Of a stretch of DNA of 64,000 bases, positions 62,932 through 64,000 are shown in pieces. Numbering within the stretch: the first letter of the stretch is position 1; every line of letters begins with the position of its first letter. Where the stretch lies: contig JAQFVV010000253.1 of NCBI GenBank assembly GCA_028023455.1, positions 134,501 through 198,500 on the forward strand, in the 5' to 3' direction. This stretch comes from Epiperipatus broadwayi (lineage: Eukaryota > Onychophora > Udeonychophora > Euonychophora > Peripatidae). The translations under genes and the position numbers were made by a program. A model generated the notes under the pieces. That model was not told the DNA's origin and did no database searches. It saw only the letters and a list, made by a program, of their open reading frames with translations.

Positions 62932-63321
62932 GATATTTAAGCTAAGAAAAAAAGAAAAAGTAAATTTAGCATTCTTATTAAAAAGACAATTAAATTTTTA
63001 GTTTGTATAATCTATTTTTTTTAAAACGTACAATGAAAGTAAAATTTTCGTCCATTTTTTTTTTTTGTATCTAATTAAAAATTAATGTAAAAATTGGAAA
63101 GATCAAAAGACACACAAATTACTAATCCAGATAAGCTAAAAGAAAATATTTTAGCTAATTAAAGATGGCAGAGGGACTTTGTGAAAGGAGGACTTTGTAA
63201 CTTAATTTTAGGAGAGAGTGTACAAGATTATTATCTTACATGCTGATAAAAGGACAAAAAAATGCACAGAAGTTTCAAAAACTGGATAAAGGTATAAAAA
63301 GAGGAGGACAACTTCGATCTA
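62932..63321. other. Spacer with TATA-like motif
   Basis: AT-rich. TATAAAAAGAGGAGG at 63293 lies about 30 bp before the repeat D copy. It could be a TATA box or a polypurine tract for that unit. No coding sequence. Confidence 0.35.
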
Positions 63322-64000
63322 GGTCTTCTCTTTACCTTCTAGTTACATGTCTGAGAGTTGGAGGTTTCCACAACCATAACCTGTGGCAGTAATATACTTC
63401 TGCACAGGTACACCACTTACTATACCAAGCTATCACAAAAGCATAGAAAGGGGTTTTGTCAAGACCGCTTTTTGCAATGAAAGGGTTACTACAACTGTGC
63501 CTTTTCTCCAGCTATAAAATGAAACAATAATGTAAGGTGCCAGCAGGAAAGACCAATGGAATTTCCTATGAGCTCAGGATCCCATAAACCTACACCAACT
63601 TACCTGTAAGTTAAGAGTAACTTTTCTCGATTGTGACATAAAGTTTGAAGACAATTCTTAAAATAAGCTTAAAATAATCATGATAACAACTTCAAATTCT
63701 ATTATTCAAGAGTCTCTTGTTTACCTAAGAACAATAATTGTTGAACTGTTTTTTATTATTATTAATGGATTTATATCTGGATTAGTGTGCGTGTAATCTT
63801 TCCAATTAATTAATTCATAATGGGTGTTTTTATATATTTTAATTTGTTAGAATAAAAATATTTATTTGTAATACCAACTATTCATTGTGCATTATTAATG
63901 ATTATTAATAAATTTATTAATGTTAATTATTAAGATTTAAAAATATAATTTACCTTAGCCAACACTGTACTGAAACTCAATCCTCCAGAGTTTCCAGATA
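63322..64000. repeat. Repeat D, third copy (cut by the window end)
   Basis: Begins GGTCTTCTCTTTACC. It includes the spacer sequence (reverse of 58595-58733) and the inner ~500 bp of the arm, in the same orientation as the right arm 58734-59548. On its minus strand, LSGNSGGLSFSTVLAK with GTAAAT and ATGTCACAATCGAG with CAG/GTAAGT are intact. Together with 58734-59548 it brackets the inverted-LTR composite as a direct repeat. Confidence 0.8.

Overview
The window is AT-rich invertebrate-type (metazoan) nuclear DNA. Two lines of evidence support this: the mix of transposable elements (a mag-like Ty3 LTR retrotransposon, Penelope-like elements with GIY-YIG endonucleases, a Merlin DNA transposon, APE-type non-LTR elements and a tRNA-derived SINE), and the long tetranucleotide microsatellites. 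One spliced host exon is also visible. The species cannot be named from the sequence; a mollusc or other lophotrochozoan would fit, but this is a guess. There is no prokaryotic operon structure, and most open reading frames are microsatellite or repeat artefacts.

Layout. 1-1.4 kb: decayed 3' half of a non-LTR retrotransposon. 1.4-6.5 kb: AT-rich intergenic DNA. 6.5-6.74 kb: a MITE. 6941-12051: a full-length but mutated mag-like Ty3 element with TG...CA LTRs, a primer-binding site, gag-PR-RT-RH-IN, a polypurine tract and an imperfect 5-bp target duplication. 12.3-20.4 kb: mostly intergenic, with a possible host exon at 17.76-18.06 kb and a tandem-then-inverted ~410-bp repeat array at 18.66-20.44 kb. 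25.95-29.58 kb: two minus-strand Penelope-like copies, a plus-strand fragment fused head-to-head to the second, and a 675-bp microsatellite between them. 39488-42197: a complete Merlin transposon with 57-bp TIRs and a perfect 8-bp TSD; its transposase carries a nonsense codon and lacks the second catalytic Asp. 42.8-43.8 kb: a fossil Ty3 gag-protease. 46.17 kb: a TTAA-flanked MITE. 47.9 and 54.1 kb: two copies of a very short tRNA-derived SINE, each with its own TSD. 48212-48270: a small exon resembling the NAYY...N.I block of M13 (neprilysin-like) metallopeptidases. 53.9-56.3 kb: a tandem duplication carrying LINE endonuclease remains and about 155 uninterrupted GATA units. 56.8-64 kb: stacked inverted repeats.

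The most unusual locus is 59846-62926. Three LTRs of one mag-like family lie as LTR(+) - 259-bp noncoding internal region - LTR(+) - gag fragment(+) / gag fragment(-) - LTR(-). Both outer boundaries are therefore LTR 5' (U3) ends, and the whole is flanked by an exact 5-bp repeat GGTAA. This looks like the integration of one palindromic, inverted-LTR retroelement DNA. Copies of an ~815-950 bp repeat of unknown nature lie on both sides of it.

All alignments and counts were made by eye. Mismatch counts and repeat boundaries are good to a few bases.
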